In this document: piece after piece, positions 15,802 through 25,059 of the stretch
How the letters are laid out: the number at the start of each line of letters is the position of its first letter
Position numbering within the stretch: position 1 is the first letter of the stretch
Assembly (NCBI GenBank): GCA_002316835.1
Contig: DCEG01000046.1
Coordinates: forward strand, 1 to 57,324
Source of the DNA: Bacteroidales bacterium UBA1035
Lineage (GTDB): Bacteria > Bacteroidota > Bacteroidia > Bacteroidales > Dysgonomonadaceae
Reading direction: 5' to 3'
DNA: 57,324 nt
The notes under the pieces: generated by a model
Databases searched by the model: none
Seen by the model: the letters and a program-made list of their open reading frames with translations, nothing else
What the model was told of the DNA's origin: nothing
Position numbers and translations under genes: made by a program

Positions 15802-18303
15802 TTATTTCTCTTTTTCTTGCGGGATGGTAAGATCCTTTGGGTTTTTAACTTTTTCTTTCAGCAGTGCCAAATCTAAAACTTGTTTTACATCTTCCACATA
15901 ATGAAAATTTAATCCTGCAACGTATTCGGGTTTGATCTCTAGAATATCTTTTTGGTTTTCCTTGCAAAGGATAATTTCGGTAATCCCCGCACGTTTTGCG
16001 GCTAATATTTTCTCCCGGATCCCACCAACAGGGAGAACTTTCCCTCGTAGAGTAATTTCCCCGGTCATTGCCAGATTTTTGCGTACTTTTCGTTGTGTGT
16101 AGGCTGAGGCCAATGAAGTTATCATAGTGATTCCGGCTGAAGGACCATCTTTGGGCATTGCCCCCTCAGGAACGTGAACATGGGTATTCCAGTTGTCGAA
16201 AACATCAGGATCAATATTCAGTAAATCGGCATTGGCATGCACATATTCCATAGCCAGCATAGCTGATTCTTTCATCACATCGCCCAGATTTCCGGTGAGT
16301 GTGAGTTTAGAACCTTTGCCACGGCTCAGAGAACTTTCTACGAAAAGGATTTCTCCGCCAACGGCTGTCCAGGCCAATCCGGTAACCACACCAGCGTAAT
16401 CATTTCCTTGATATCGATCTTTACTGTACTCTTCAATACCAAGATATTCATTTACATCGGCAGGTTTCAGTACTTTGGGATAATCCTCGTTCCCGGCAAT
16501 CTTTCGGGCAATTTTACGGGCTACTTTTGCAATTTTTTTGTCTAATTCGCGTACGCCTGATTCCCGTGTGTAGTCTTCGATTATTTTCAATAAAGCAGGT
16601 TTCGAGATACTGAATGCTTTCTTTTTTATACCGTGATTTTCCAATTGTTTAGGAACCAGATGCCGGTAGGCAATTTCTATTTTCTCATCGCTGATGTACC
16701 CGCCCACATTTATTAACTCCATTCTATCCAACAGCGGTTGAGGAATAGAGTTAAGATTGTTTGCCGTTGCAATGAACATTACTTTCGACAGGTCATAATC
16801 GATCGAAAGGTAGTTGTCGTGAAATGTTGAGTTTTGTTCAGGATCAAGCACTTCGAGTAATGCAGATGCGGGATCGCCACGAAAATCGCTGCCTACTTTG
16901 TCTATTTCATCCAATACAAAAACCGGATTTGAACTTCCCGTTTTTTGAATATTTTGAATAATTCTGCCCGGGATGGCACCGATATAGGTGCGGCGGTGTC
17001 CTCGGATTTCCGCTTCATCGTGCAAACCACCCAGCGAAACGCGGATATACTTTCTATTCAATGCTTCAGCAACCGATTTTCCGAGCGATGTCTTTCCCAC
17101 TCCGGGAGGGCCGTAAAGGCACAAAATCGGAGATTTTAGATCGCCTTTCAACTTTAAAACGGCTAAATGCTCAATAATTCTCTCTTTCACTTTTTCCATT
17201 CCAAAATGATCCCGATCAAGAATTTTTTGTGCATTCTTCAGATTGAAGCTGTCTTTGGTGTACTCGTTCCAGGGCAAATCCACAATGGTCTGCAGGTATC
17301 CGAACTGAACCGAATAATCGGGTGACTGCGGATGCAGTCTTTCCAGTTTAGCCAATTCTTTTTCGAATATTTCGGCAACTTCTTTACTCCATTTTTTTGA
17401 TTTACCTTTTTTGCGGAACTCAGTGATTTCTATTTGTTGGGTGTTACCACCCAATTCTTCTTGAATGGTTTTTATTTGCTGTTGCAAAAAATATTCTTTC
17501 TGTTGCTGATTAAGATCCTCGCGGGTTTTCATCTGAATGTTCATCTTCAGTTCCAGCACTTGTGTTTCGCGATTGAGGATCATCAACAGCCTATATGCTT
17601 GTTCTTTTTCATCGCTGATACTTAGTAGTTCCTGCTTCTCCCTGTTTTCAATAGGCAGGTTAGTGGCACTGTAACTTACCAGCATATCGGTAAACGATTC
17701 GTGATTTATGGTTTGCAGCAGCTCTTTGGGTGGTTCACCAAGAATGTTGAGCATATGATTCATAGAATCACGAATGGAGTCGAGAATAGCTTTGAATTCT
17801 TTGTCGTCCTTGTCAGCTTTTTTCGACTCTAAAATCTTGTAAGTTGCTGTGAAAAATGGTTCGGTTTGCGTGAACTCGGTCCATTCGAATCTTTTTTTTG
17901 CCTGAACAATGATGCTCAGGTTATTTTTATCGAGTTCAATTACACGAATAACTTCAGCGATAACTCCTATTTGGTATAAATCTTCCTTTTCTGGTTCTTC
18001 AACGCTGTTGTCTTTTTGGCAGACTAACCCGATATATCGGTGTTTCTTACCCAATGCTCTGACCAATTTAAGCGATTTGCTTCGTCCTACAGATATAGGG
18101 AGCCCACTTCCCGGAAAAACGATTGTGTTACGCAACGGTAATATCGGAAGACTTTCTTTCAAAGAGTTTTCGTCAATTTCCTGACTGCCGTCTAAAAAGT
18201 CTCCGGCAATGAACGATATGACATTACTATCACTCTCTTCCGATCTCAACGTTGATAATTTATTTTGAAACATATTTATTAGCTTATCTTTAGTGCGATT
18301 CAA
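15802..18303 (-). CDS. lon: ATP-dependent protease Lon
   Basis: Hexameric AAA+ protease that removes misfolded and regulatory proteins. The N-terminal LON substrate domain (about 45-260) begins LPILPLRNTIVFPG. The AAA+ module has Walker A GPPGVGKTS and the conserved GGLHDEAEIRGHRRTYIGA stretch. The C-terminal protease domain has the Ser-Lys dyad: PKDGPSAG with Ser722 and the GGIREKILAAKRAG segment with Lys765, spaced 43 residues as in Escherichia coli Lon. The 833 aa include a slightly long N-terminus (about 40 extra residues). Upstream on the minus strand TGGCA-N4-ATTTG (18370-18384) resembles the htpG/grpE element. The gene is monocistronic. Confidence 0.97.
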   Translation of the reverse strand: MNRTKDKLINMFQNKLSTLRSEESDSNVISFIAGDFLDGSQEIDENSLKESLPILPLRNTIVFPGSGLPISVGRSKSLKLVRALGKKHRYIGLVCQKDNSVEEPEKEDLYQIGVIAEVIRVIELDKNNLSIIVQAKKRFEWTEFTQTEPFFTATYKILESKKADKDDKEFKAILDSIRDSMNHMLNILGEPPKELLQTINHESFTDMLVSYSATNLPIENREKQELLSISDEKEQAYRLLMILNRETQVLELKMNIQMKTREDLNQQQKEYFLQQQIKTIQEELGGNTQQIEITEFRKKGKSKKWSKEVAEIFEKELAKLERLHPQSPDYSVQFGYLQTIVDLPWNEYTKDSFNLKNAQKILDRDHFGMEKVKERIIEHLAVLKLKGDLKSPILCLYGPPGVGKTSLGKSVAEALNRKYIRVSLGGLHDEAEIRGHRRTYIGAIPGRIIQNIQKTGSSNPVFVLDEIDKVGSDFRGDPASALLEVLDPEQNSTFHDNYLSIDYDLSKVMFIATANNLNSIPQPLLDRMELINVGGYISDEKIEIAYRHLVPKQLENHGIKKKAFSISKPALLKIIEDYTRESGVRELDKKIAKVARKIARKIAGNEDYPKVLKPADVNEYLGIEEYSKDRYQGNDYAGVVTGLAWTAVGGEILFVESSLSRGKGSKLTLTGNLGDVMKESAMLAMEYVHANADLLNIDPDVFDNWNTHVHVPEGAMPKDGPSAGITMITSLASAYTQRKVRKNLAMTGEITLRGKVLPVGGIREKILAAKRAGITEIILCKENQKDILEIKPEYVAGLNFHYVEDVKQVLDLALLKEKVKNPKDLTIPQEKEK

Positions 18304-18337
18304 TTCATTTTTAAGTTCAACAAAACAGAATATGTAT

Positions 18338-18345
18338 TATTTTTG
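18338..18345 (+). promoter_or_regulatory. Candidate -7 element (TATTTTTG) of trmN6
   Basis: TATTTTTG matches TAnnTTTG. It lies 61 bases before the preferred ATG at 18406 and 34 before the GTG at 18379. Confidence 0.45.
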
Positions 18346-18369
18346 TTCTGTCAATATGTTCATTAGATA

Positions 18370-18384
18370 CCAAATTCCGTGCCA
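18370..18384 (-). promoter_or_regulatory. Weak copy of the htpG/grpE element upstream of lon
   Basis: The minus strand reads TGGCACGGAATTTGG, sharing TGGCA-N4-ATTTG (10 of 16 positions) with the elements upstream of htpG and grpE. It is 67 bases before the lon ATG. Confidence 0.35.
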
Positions 18385-18405
18385 AATATAAGGTTTTTTT
18401 TGTTT

Positions 18406-19122
18406 ATGGGGAATAAGTATTTTAAATTTAAGCAATTCACTGTTTTTCACGACAAATGTGCCATGAAAGTAGGTACCGATGGAGTTCTGCTTGGCGCATG
18501 GACAAATTTCGATGACTATAAATCGATTTTAGATGTGGGAACAGGATCTGGATTGATTGCTTTAATGGCTGCCCAGCGAAACAATCTTGCTATTATAACG
18601 GCTATCGAAATCGATGAGGATGCGGCGCTACAGGCTCAGGAAAATGTTGAAAATTCACCATTTAAAGACAGAATTACGGTATTGCCGTTGTCTTTTCAGG
18701 AATTTGTTTCTTCAACTACTGGAAAGTTCGATTTGATTGTGTCTAATCCGCCGTTTTTCTCAAATTCTTTACCATCGCCTGATTTTAAAAGAACCGATGC
18801 TCGCCATGCCGATACGCTTACCCTAAGCGAACTTTTCGAACTAAGCAAAAAAATATTGAGTAATAACGGAGTTTTTTCCTTGATATACCCTTTTTCAGAA
18901 CGTGAAAATATTGTATCTGCCGCCAAAAAGGAGGATTTTTATTTGTCACGCGAGACTAGTGTTTTTCCTACCCCGTCAGGTTCACCGAAAAGAATTTTAT
19001 TGGAATTTAGTGTGGATAAGCCGGAAAATGTTTTCAGAAATCAGCTTGTCATAGAAACAAATCGTCATATTTATTCATCTGAGTTTGGTGAATTGACAAA
19101 GGATTTCTATCTTTATTTATGA
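18406..19122 (+). CDS. trmN6: tRNA1(Val) A37 N6-methyltransferase (TrmN6/YfiC family)
   Basis: SAM-dependent methyltransferase that, in Escherichia coli, methylates A37 of tRNA1(Val). The protein begins FKFKQFTVFHDKCAMKVGTDGVLLGAW, the family N-terminus. It then shows the SAM motif LDVGTGSGLIAL and the N6-adenine catalytic motif SNPPFF. An in-frame GTG at 18379 would add nine residues, but ATG 18406 (MGNKYFKF) fits the family start. The sialidase gene follows after 18 bases on the same strand, which is probably a chance operon rather than a shared function. Confidence 0.9.
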   Translation: MGNKYFKFKQFTVFHDKCAMKVGTDGVLLGAWTNFDDYKSILDVGTGSGLIALMAAQRNNLAIITAIEIDEDAALQAQENVENSPFKDRITVLPLSFQEFVSSTTGKFDLIVSNPPFFSNSLPSPDFKRTDARHADTLTLSELFELSKKILSNNGVFSLIYPFSERENIVSAAKKEDFYLSRETSVFPTPSGSPKRILLEFSVDKPENVFRNQLVIETNRHIYSSEFGELTKDFYLYL

Positions 19123-19140
19123 GAAAGAAACTTGAAAAAA

Positions 19141-20775
19141 ATGCATATTAAAAAACTCTCTACAATCTTTTTATTTGTTTTGTTATCGCTGCTTTCGGTA
19201 CAAGCTATGGATACGATTCAAGTAAAACAGACACAAATTCCCATTTTGATTGACCGTATCGATAACGTTCTTTTTTATATCAGGATTGATTCAAAAGAAA
19301 CTAAAGAACTCAACGAGCTGAAACTGAGATTCAGTAATGAAGTCAATCTCAGCGAAATTCAGTCGGTAAAATTATATTACGGCGGAACGGAAGCGTCTCA
19401 ACGGTTTGGTCAAAGACATTATGCTCCGGTGCAATATGTATCGGGATTTACAGTGGGAAAAACACGCGAAGCCAATCCTTCCTATTCCATAAAACTTGTG
19501 GAGCAAAGATCTCCCAAAAACGAAGTTGTGCTTTCGCCCAATTACAAGCTGTTTACCGGTATCAATTATTTCTGGGTTAGTTTGCAGATGAAGCCGAACA
19601 CATCGTTGTTATCGAAAATAGAGGTGGAACTGACATCGGGAAAACTCGATATGAAAATTGCTCCGTTGACTTTTGACGGAGAACCCGCTTCGCATCGTAT
19701 GGGAATTGGAGTTCGCCAGGCGGGAGACGATGGTGTTGCTGCATTTCGAATACCCGGATTGGTAACAAGCAATAAGGGAACATTGCTGGGTGTTTACGAT
19801 GTGCGCTACAACAGCAGCGTTGATTTGCAGGAGTATGTTGATGTGGGATTAAGTCGAAGCATAGACAAAGGGCAAACCTGGGAGAAAATGCGTATCCCGA
19901 TGGCGTTTGGTGAATATGGTGGATTACCTAAAGCGCAAAACGGAGTGGGGGATCCTTCTATTTTAGTGGATAAACAGACCGGAACTATTTGGATTGCCGC
20001 CTTGTGGACAAACGGAATGGGAAATTATCGGGCGTGGAACAACTCTCAGGCCGGAATGGACGAAAAACTTACAGGACAACTAGTACTCGCTAAAAGTACC
20101 GATGACGGCAAAACATGGTCTGAACCCATCAATATTACTTCGCAGGTGAAAGACCCATCGTGGCATTTGCTTCTTCAAGGCCCGGGGATGGGAATCACGA
20201 TGCATGACGGCACATTGGTTTTTCCCATTCAGTATATCGATTCTACCCGCATTCCCAACGCCGGAATCATGTACAGCAAAGACAGGGGCAAAACCTGGAA
20301 AATTCACAATCACGCCCGAACCAATACTACCGAAGCTCAGGTAGCTGAAGTTACTCCCGGTGTTTTGATGCTTAATATGCGCGATAATCGGGGTGGAAGC
20401 CGTGCAGTTTCCATAACGAAGGATTTAGGGATAACCTGGATGGAACATCCCTCGAACCGAAGTGTTTTGCAGGAACCGGTTTGTATGGCAAGCCTGATAA
20501 AAGTAGAAGCGAAAGATAACGTGTTGGGTAAAGATATTCTTTTATTCTCCAATCCGAACACAACCGAAGGAAGACATCATATTACCATTAAGGCAAGTTT
20601 AGACAGCGGATTATCGTTTCCAGGAGAATATCAGGTGCTGTTGGATGAAGAATCTGGCTGGGGTTATTCCTGTCTGACTATGATAGATAAAGAAACCATC
20701 GGAATTTTATACGAAAGCAGTGTGGCACATATGACTTTTCAGGCGGTGAAATTGAAAGACATTATCAAAAAATAG
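19141..20775 (+). CDS. Exo-alpha-sialidase (GH33) with N-terminal sialidase domain
   Basis: Secreted or outer-membrane sialidase that releases terminal sialic acid from glycoconjugates. A signal peptide ends near VQAMD. An N-terminal beta domain of the BNR-associated type (about 30-175) precedes the six-bladed propeller. The FRIPGL motif carries the first active-site Arg. Four Asp-box repeats are visible: SIDKGQTW, STDDGKTW, SKDRGKTW and a weaker TKDLGITW. MRDNRG supplies a further Arg and GYSCL the likely nucleophile Tyr. I chose ATG 19141 over a TTG nine bases upstream. A secreted esterase gene follows at 32 bases, consistent with joint attack on sialylated or O-acetylated glycans. Confidence 0.95.
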   Translation: MHIKKLSTIFLFVLLSLLSVQAMDTIQVKQTQIPILIDRIDNVLFYIRIDSKETKELNELKLRFSNEVNLSEIQSVKLYYGGTEASQRFGQRHYAPVQYVSGFTVGKTREANPSYSIKLVEQRSPKNEVVLSPNYKLFTGINYFWVSLQMKPNTSLLSKIEVELTSGKLDMKIAPLTFDGEPASHRMGIGVRQAGDDGVAAFRIPGLVTSNKGTLLGVYDVRYNSSVDLQEYVDVGLSRSIDKGQTWEKMRIPMAFGEYGGLPKAQNGVGDPSILVDKQTGTIWIAALWTNGMGNYRAWNNSQAGMDEKLTGQLVLAKSTDDGKTWSEPINITSQVKDPSWHLLLQGPGMGITMHDGTLVFPIQYIDSTRIPNAGIMYSKDRGKTWKIHNHARTNTTEAQVAEVTPGVLMLNMRDNRGGSRAVSITKDLGITWMEHPSNRSVLQEPVCMASLIKVEAKDNVLGKDILLFSNPNTTEGRHHITIKASLDSGLSFPGEYQVLLDEESGWGYSCLTMIDKETIGILYESSVAHMTFQAVKLKDIIKK

Positions 20776-20807
20776 ATTTAAAACACTAAATACACTATTG
20801 ATTTTTT

Positions 20808-21677
20808 ATGAAAAAGTATTTATTAATTTTCAGCTTAATTTCCACAATGGTTATGGCACAAGAAACTCCCGTTCTGCTTTTCCCGAATGGTGCGCCCGGT
20901 GAAACTACAAAATTGAAACAAAAAGACGACTTATCGGGCAACAAAGTTGCCGGATGCCCGGTACTTCGCATTAGCGATGTGAGTGAACCTACGCTTACGT
21001 TTTATCCGGCTCCCGCCGATAATAATTCAGGTGTTACTATCATAGTTAATCCGGGAGGTGGATACAATATTTTAGCATACAACCTGGAAGGAACAGAAAT
21101 TTGCCAGCGATTCAACAGTCACGATGTTAATTGCGTGCTGGTGAAATATCGGGTGCCACGCCGAGAAGGATTAGAGAAACACCAGGCTCCTCTTCAGGAT
21201 TTACAGCGAGCCATTGCCTACACACGCTCTCACGCGGATGAATGGAATATTGATCCGAATAGAATCGGCGTTATGGGTTTTTCTGCTGGAGCGCATTTAG
21301 CCGCAATGGCGAGCAACAGCTATACCGAACGCACATACCCGCAGGTAGATAATTTTGACAACGCGAGTCTTCGTCCCGATTTTTGCGTTCTTATTTATCC
21401 GGCATATCTTGATGGTGAAAATTTTTCCATCTCACCCGAACTGAAAGTTACCGAAAAAACGCCCCCAACTTTCATCGTTCAAACGCAGGATGATCATCGG
21501 TTGCTTAACAGCAGTATATTCTATTATTATGCTCTCAAGGAAGCAAAAGTTCCGGTTGCCATGAACTTGTATCCGACCGGAGGACACGGTTATGGACTAC
21601 GCAATACAGGCGATTTGGTAAACGAATGGCCATTCCGTGTAATGAGCTGGCTACGCGATATCAAAATGGTGAAATGA
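20808..21677 (+). CDS. Secreted alpha/beta-hydrolase (acetyl-esterase-like)
   Basis: Signal peptide 1-17 (MVMA before QET). The alpha/beta-hydrolase fold shows an oxyanion region NPGGGY (about 81-86), nucleophile elbow GFSAG with Ser159, acid residue in TQDDHRL (about 227-232) and catalytic His260 in GGHGYGL. This layout matches the esterase/lipase group that deacetylates plant and host glycans. The neighbouring sialidase gene suggests it may remove O-acetyl groups that block sialidase; this is an inference, because the known sialate O-acetylesterase NanS belongs to the SGNH family, which this is not. It ends at a bidirectional terminator. Confidence 0.9.
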   Translation: MKKYLLIFSLISTMVMAQETPVLLFPNGAPGETTKLKQKDDLSGNKVAGCPVLRISDVSEPTLTFYPAPADNNSGVTIIVNPGGGYNILAYNLEGTEICQRFNSHDVNCVLVKYRVPRREGLEKHQAPLQDLQRAIAYTRSHADEWNIDPNRIGVMGFSAGAHLAAMASNSYTERTYPQVDNFDNASLRPDFCVLIYPAYLDGENFSISPELKVTEKTPPTFIVQTQDDHRLLNSSIFYYYALKEAKVPVAMNLYPTGGHGYGLRNTGDLVNEWPFRVMSWLRDIKMVK

Positions 21678-21702
21678 ACAAAAAATAACCTTTCGACAAA
21701 TA

Positions 21703-21738
21703 AAAAAACGGGCACTTTCAATCAAGCGCCCGTTTTTT
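21703..21738. terminator. Bidirectional terminator between esterase and GIN protein genes
   Basis: The stem AAAAAACGGGC/GCCCGTTTTTT is perfect, with A and T runs on both sides. It lies between two convergent stops 95 bases apart. Confidence 0.9.
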
Positions 21739-21772
21739 GGTTAGAGTTTAATCTAAAAGTAGAATTTATTTT

Positions 21773-22498
21773 TTAGTCACCATTACGGACTTTTCCTATA
21801 CCGCCCTTATTGATATTTTTAGTTTTGGGATTACCGTAATAAGTTACATTTCCAATTCCGCCGGCATGGATATCTACCGATTCCGTAGCGTAACACGCTA
21901 CATTTCCTACACCGTCGGAATCAATGTTTGCGTGTCTTGCTTTCAGGTTTTCGAGTTTTACGTTCCCCACGCCATCTGATAAAACAGATACTGAAGAAGC
22001 AGAGCCTTTTAGTTCTATATTTCCAACTCCATTGGAAGTGATGTCGATATTATCGGCATTCAAATTCAGCGCGTTGAGATTTCCCACACCATTGGAGACG
22101 ATTTTAAATTGAGATACTTCCTGTTTCCCTTTCAATTCAATGTTTCCCACGCCGTTCGATTCAATAATGCTGAGATTTGGTGAACTTATTCTGATGATAA
22201 GTTTACCCGATCTTCGATTGCCAAATAGTCTTTTCAGGTCTTTCTTCTTCGAAATAACGAGCTTATTGTTTTGTACATTTACTATTAGGTTGTTAATCAT
22301 TTCTTCGTTTCCTTCGGCTCTCACGCTATAACTGGAGGATTGAGTGAATTCTATATTGCCAACGGTATTTGACTCGATGGCAGAAAATGGTGTTACCCTG
22401 AAGTTCTTGTTTGTGATGCGATTGCTTTGAGCAGAAACACAGTTCGTGAAAAGAAAAGTTGAAAAGATTAATAGCGTTATAGATGCAAAATTTTTCAT
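21773..22498 (-). CDS. GIN-domain (DUF2807) repeat protein, exported
   Basis: Signal peptide 1-22 (FLFTNCVSA, then QSN; a Cys at about 20 makes a lipoprotein possible). The rest is an auto-transporter-head-like GIN domain predicted to form a right-handed beta-solenoid. Eight GxGN-type turns repeat about every 20 residues: TVGNIEF, GVGNIELKG, GVGNLN, GVGNIELKG, GVGNVKLE, GVGNVACY, GIGNVTYYG and GIGKVRNGD. Function is unknown; such proteins are widespread in Bacteroidetes envelopes. It follows the tolC-like gene by 61 bases on the same strand, so it may be the last gene of the export operon. Confidence 0.88.
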   Translation of the reverse strand: MKNFASITLLIFSTFLFTNCVSAQSNRITNKNFRVTPFSAIESNTVGNIEFTQSSSYSVRAEGNEEMINNLIVNVQNNKLVISKKKDLKRLFGNRRSGKLIIRISSPNLSIIESNGVGNIELKGKQEVSQFKIVSNGVGNLNALNLNADNIDITSNGVGNIELKGSASSVSVLSDGVGNVKLENLKARHANIDSDGVGNVACYATESVDIHAGGIGNVTYYGNPKTKNINKGGIGKVRNGD

Positions 22499-22559
22499 AA
22501 TTGGAGTAATTTGAATTTTATTAATTAGACGTACGATTTAGGGATTCGGTTACAAAAAA

Positions 22560-23858
22560 TCAGTTTTTTAACAGTTCCAGTAATTTAAGGCGAAAAGCGT
22601 ATTCGTATTTTGCCTGTGCCTGATCGGCCAACGTTTGTGTTAGATTACTTTTTGCCTGAAAAAGTTCGTAAGCATTAGCACGTCCGTTATCGAATTTTTC
22701 TTGTGCAAAACGAAATGCTTCCAACCCCGAGATCTCTGATTTCTGCGTAGCTTTCCATTTGCTTTGGGCTCCCACTGCGTTATGGAACGCTTGTTCAATA
22801 CGTTTACGAAGATCAATTTTTACCTTGTCTATTTCCAGCTGATTATTGGCAACAGAAAGCTCAGCGGAGCGGATGCTGCTTCTGGTTTGAAATTTGTTGA
22901 ATATAGGAATTTGAAGATTAAATCCGAGCGAGTTGCTCATGTTGTTGCGGATTTGTTTATCGAACGAGTCATTTGGGCGTCCACTCATATTGTAATATCC
23001 CGTTCCAAAATTTGCTCCGAACGAAAGTGACGGATAAAGTCGCGATCTTGCCATCAACACTTCTTTCTCACTGCTTTGCAGTCGATATTCTGCCGCTTTT
23101 ATTTCGGGACGTTTGAGTAATGCATTTTGAAAAACATCAGACGTGGAGAGCAAAACGCCTTCGTTGATTATGGATTCCACCGGTGGAGTTAAAACATCGA
23201 AATTGGTAAAATCTTCCAGTTCCATAATTTGAGCCAGATCGAGCAATGCCAGTTTCAAGTTGCTTTCAGCCTGAACCTTGTTCTGTTCTTCGCGGGCACG
23301 TTGAGCCTCAAGCTCATATATTTCACCCTGAGCCATTTTTCCGCTTCTGATCAATTCCTTTCGGCGAGTCATATTGGAATCGGTCAGTTGAATTTGTTCA
23401 TTTGCAATCTGCAACAATTCCTTTTGCAGCAAGACCTGCAAAAAAGCTGTTGCGACACTCATTTCAATATCGTCTTTAAATTTCTCCAGATCGGCTTCTG
23501 CAGCACTTAAATCGGCACGCCTCGCATCGATATTGTGTTTCATGCGTAATCCGTCGAACAGCGTGATATTTGTTCCAACTCCAATTGAAGTTTGTGCCGA
23601 GTTTGTATTCTGATAGGTATTATCCAGCCCGATTGACCGGCCGAACACAAAGTTTTGTCCGGCTGATACATTTAGGTTTGGTAACAAATCATTCCGGGCT
23701 TGTGAATATGAAATTTCATGCTGCATCTTGTTCAGTTCCTGCTGCTTGATATTTCGATTGTTTTGCAAGGCAGTATTAATGCACTCTTCCAGTGTGTATT
23801 GCTGAGCCACTCCTGTTAGTGAAAAAGTGCAGAGTAGTGCGATGATGGTAGTTTTCAT
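22560..23858 (-). CDS. TolC-family outer membrane efflux protein
   Basis: Outer-membrane channel that completes the MacAB-like export system encoded upstream. It has a signal peptide (about 1-18, ending GVAQQ) and a typical start YTLEECINTALQNN. Two OEP repeats follow, rich in helical coiled coil (KFKDDIEMSVATAFLQVLLQK and KVKIDLRKRIEQAFHNA). It ends YEYAFRLKLLELLKN, as these proteins do. At 432 aa it is the normal size. It is separated by 7 bases from the membrane fusion protein gene, so they are translated from one message. Confidence 0.95.
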   Translation of the reverse strand: MKTTIIALLCTFSLTGVAQQYTLEECINTALQNNRNIKQQELNKMQHEISYSQARNDLLPNLNVSAGQNFVFGRSIGLDNTYQNTNSAQTSIGVGTNITLFDGLRMKHNIDARRADLSAAEADLEKFKDDIEMSVATAFLQVLLQKELLQIANEQIQLTDSNMTRRKELIRSGKMAQGEIYELEAQRAREEQNKVQAESNLKLALLDLAQIMELEDFTNFDVLTPPVESIINEGVLLSTSDVFQNALLKRPEIKAAEYRLQSSEKEVLMARSRLYPSLSFGANFGTGYYNMSGRPNDSFDKQIRNNMSNSLGFNLQIPIFNKFQTRSSIRSAELSVANNQLEIDKVKIDLRKRIEQAFHNAVGAQSKWKATQKSEISGLEAFRFAQEKFDNGRANAYELFQAKSNLTQTLADQAQAKYEYAFRLKLLELLKN

Positions 23859-23865
23859 TATTATA

Positions 23866-24969
23866 TTATTTCTTTGTCTCTATTATTTCGTTTCCACGAA
23901 CTTTATCATTTAATTTTAATCCATCTACGATTTCGATATTAATTCCATCCGATAATCCCACTTTTACATTCTTGCGATCAAACTCCTGTGGCTTTTCACT
24001 TTTTACGGTGTAAACAAATGCAGAATCGTTGCTGAACTCGATGCATGTTTCGGGGATAGAAAGCACACTGTCGCGACGGTCGAGAATAATGTCGGCATTT
24101 GCGCTGTATCCGGCGCGGATAAATACATCGGTAGGCATTTCCATAGCGGCTTTCATTTCGAAAAGGATAGCTCCGCTTTCTTCAACGCCCTTTGGAGAAA
24201 CATATTCCAGTTTTGCGGGAATTTTCTTGTCCTGAATTGCACCAATAGTGATTTCCATGGGCATTTCCACGGAGAGTTTTCCTACTTCGGTTTCATCGAT
24301 TTTTCCCACGAAGAGCATGTCGGTGAGGTTGGCAACCGATGCGATGGTGGTACCGTCGTTAAAATTGTTGGATTGAATTACCGAGTTCCCCACTTTGATG
24401 GGTACATCCAGAATTGTTCCGCTAACGGTGGAGCGCACCAGCGTGTTGCTGTATCTGGCCGAGCTTTTGGTAATTCCGGTTCGCACAAGGCTAAGATTAT
24501 CGTTGGCGGCTCGCAGTTCTTCCTGGTCATTTTTGTATTGAAGTTGTACTTTCTCGAATTCTTCGCGTGAAATAACATTGCTTTCATACAGTTTACGATC
24601 ACGTTCATAATTGCTTCGGCTTTGGTCGGCGGCGAGTTGTGCGCGTGAAACACGTGATTCAGCTCCACTTAGGTTTACCATATCAGGAACCACCTGAATT
24701 TTAGCGATAATATCTCCTGCCTGAACAATTTCACCTGCTTCTTTATACACTTCAGAAATAATTCCTGACATTTGCGGTTTGATGAGAATTTCATTTCGAG
24801 GTTGTACTTTCCCTGTTGCTACCGTTCTTTTTTCAATTTTGTGCATAGCGGCGGTTTCAATTTGATAGGTTTTCACTTTTGGACGCGATTTTTGCCAAAG
24901 GAAAATAAATGTCCAGACTACTAACAGTCCTAAAAGAACCAATCCTGCAATTTTGAGTACTTTTTTCAT
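23866..24969 (-). CDS. Periplasmic adaptor (HlyD/MacA family)
   Basis: Membrane fusion protein linking the inner-membrane ABC permeases to the TolC-like channel. It has an N-terminal membrane anchor (about 9-26), a lipoyl half-motif at GKVQPRNEILIKPQMSGII, a coiled-coil hairpin (about 80-150: RVSRAQLAADQSRSNYERDR and REEFEKVQLQYKNDQEEL), a second lipoyl half (VRSTVSGTILDVPIKVGN) and a beta-barrel domain. It ends GNEIIETKK. At 367 aa it matches MacA. The two permease genes lie upstream, 90 bases away. Confidence 0.95.
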   Translation of the reverse strand: MKKVLKIAGLVLLGLLVVWTFIFLWQKSRPKVKTYQIETAAMHKIEKRTVATGKVQPRNEILIKPQMSGIISEVYKEAGEIVQAGDIIAKIQVVPDMVNLSGAESRVSRAQLAADQSRSNYERDRKLYESNVISREEFEKVQLQYKNDQEELRAANDNLSLVRTGITKSSARYSNTLVRSTVSGTILDVPIKVGNSVIQSNNFNDGTTIASVANLTDMLFVGKIDETEVGKLSVEMPMEITIGAIQDKKIPAKLEYVSPKGVEESGAILFEMKAAMEMPTDVFIRAGYSANADIILDRRDSVLSIPETCIEFSNDSAFVYTVKSEKPQEFDRKNVKVGLSDGINIEIVDGLKLNDKVRGNEIIETKK

Positions 24970-25059
24970 TTTGATTGTTTATTATGTCGTTTGTTGTTTA
25001 AAGTTTAATGTCTTAGAGTTACGGGTTTTAAAACTTAAAACTCAGAGCTGATTTCTGTT

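Noticed and set aside
18379..18405. GTG start nine codons upstream of trmN6
   Set aside because: The ATG at 18406 gives the family N-terminus.
21773..22498. Repeated sequence as a possible CRISPR array
   Set aside because: The repeats are in-frame protein repeats of a GIN solenoid, with no identical spacers.
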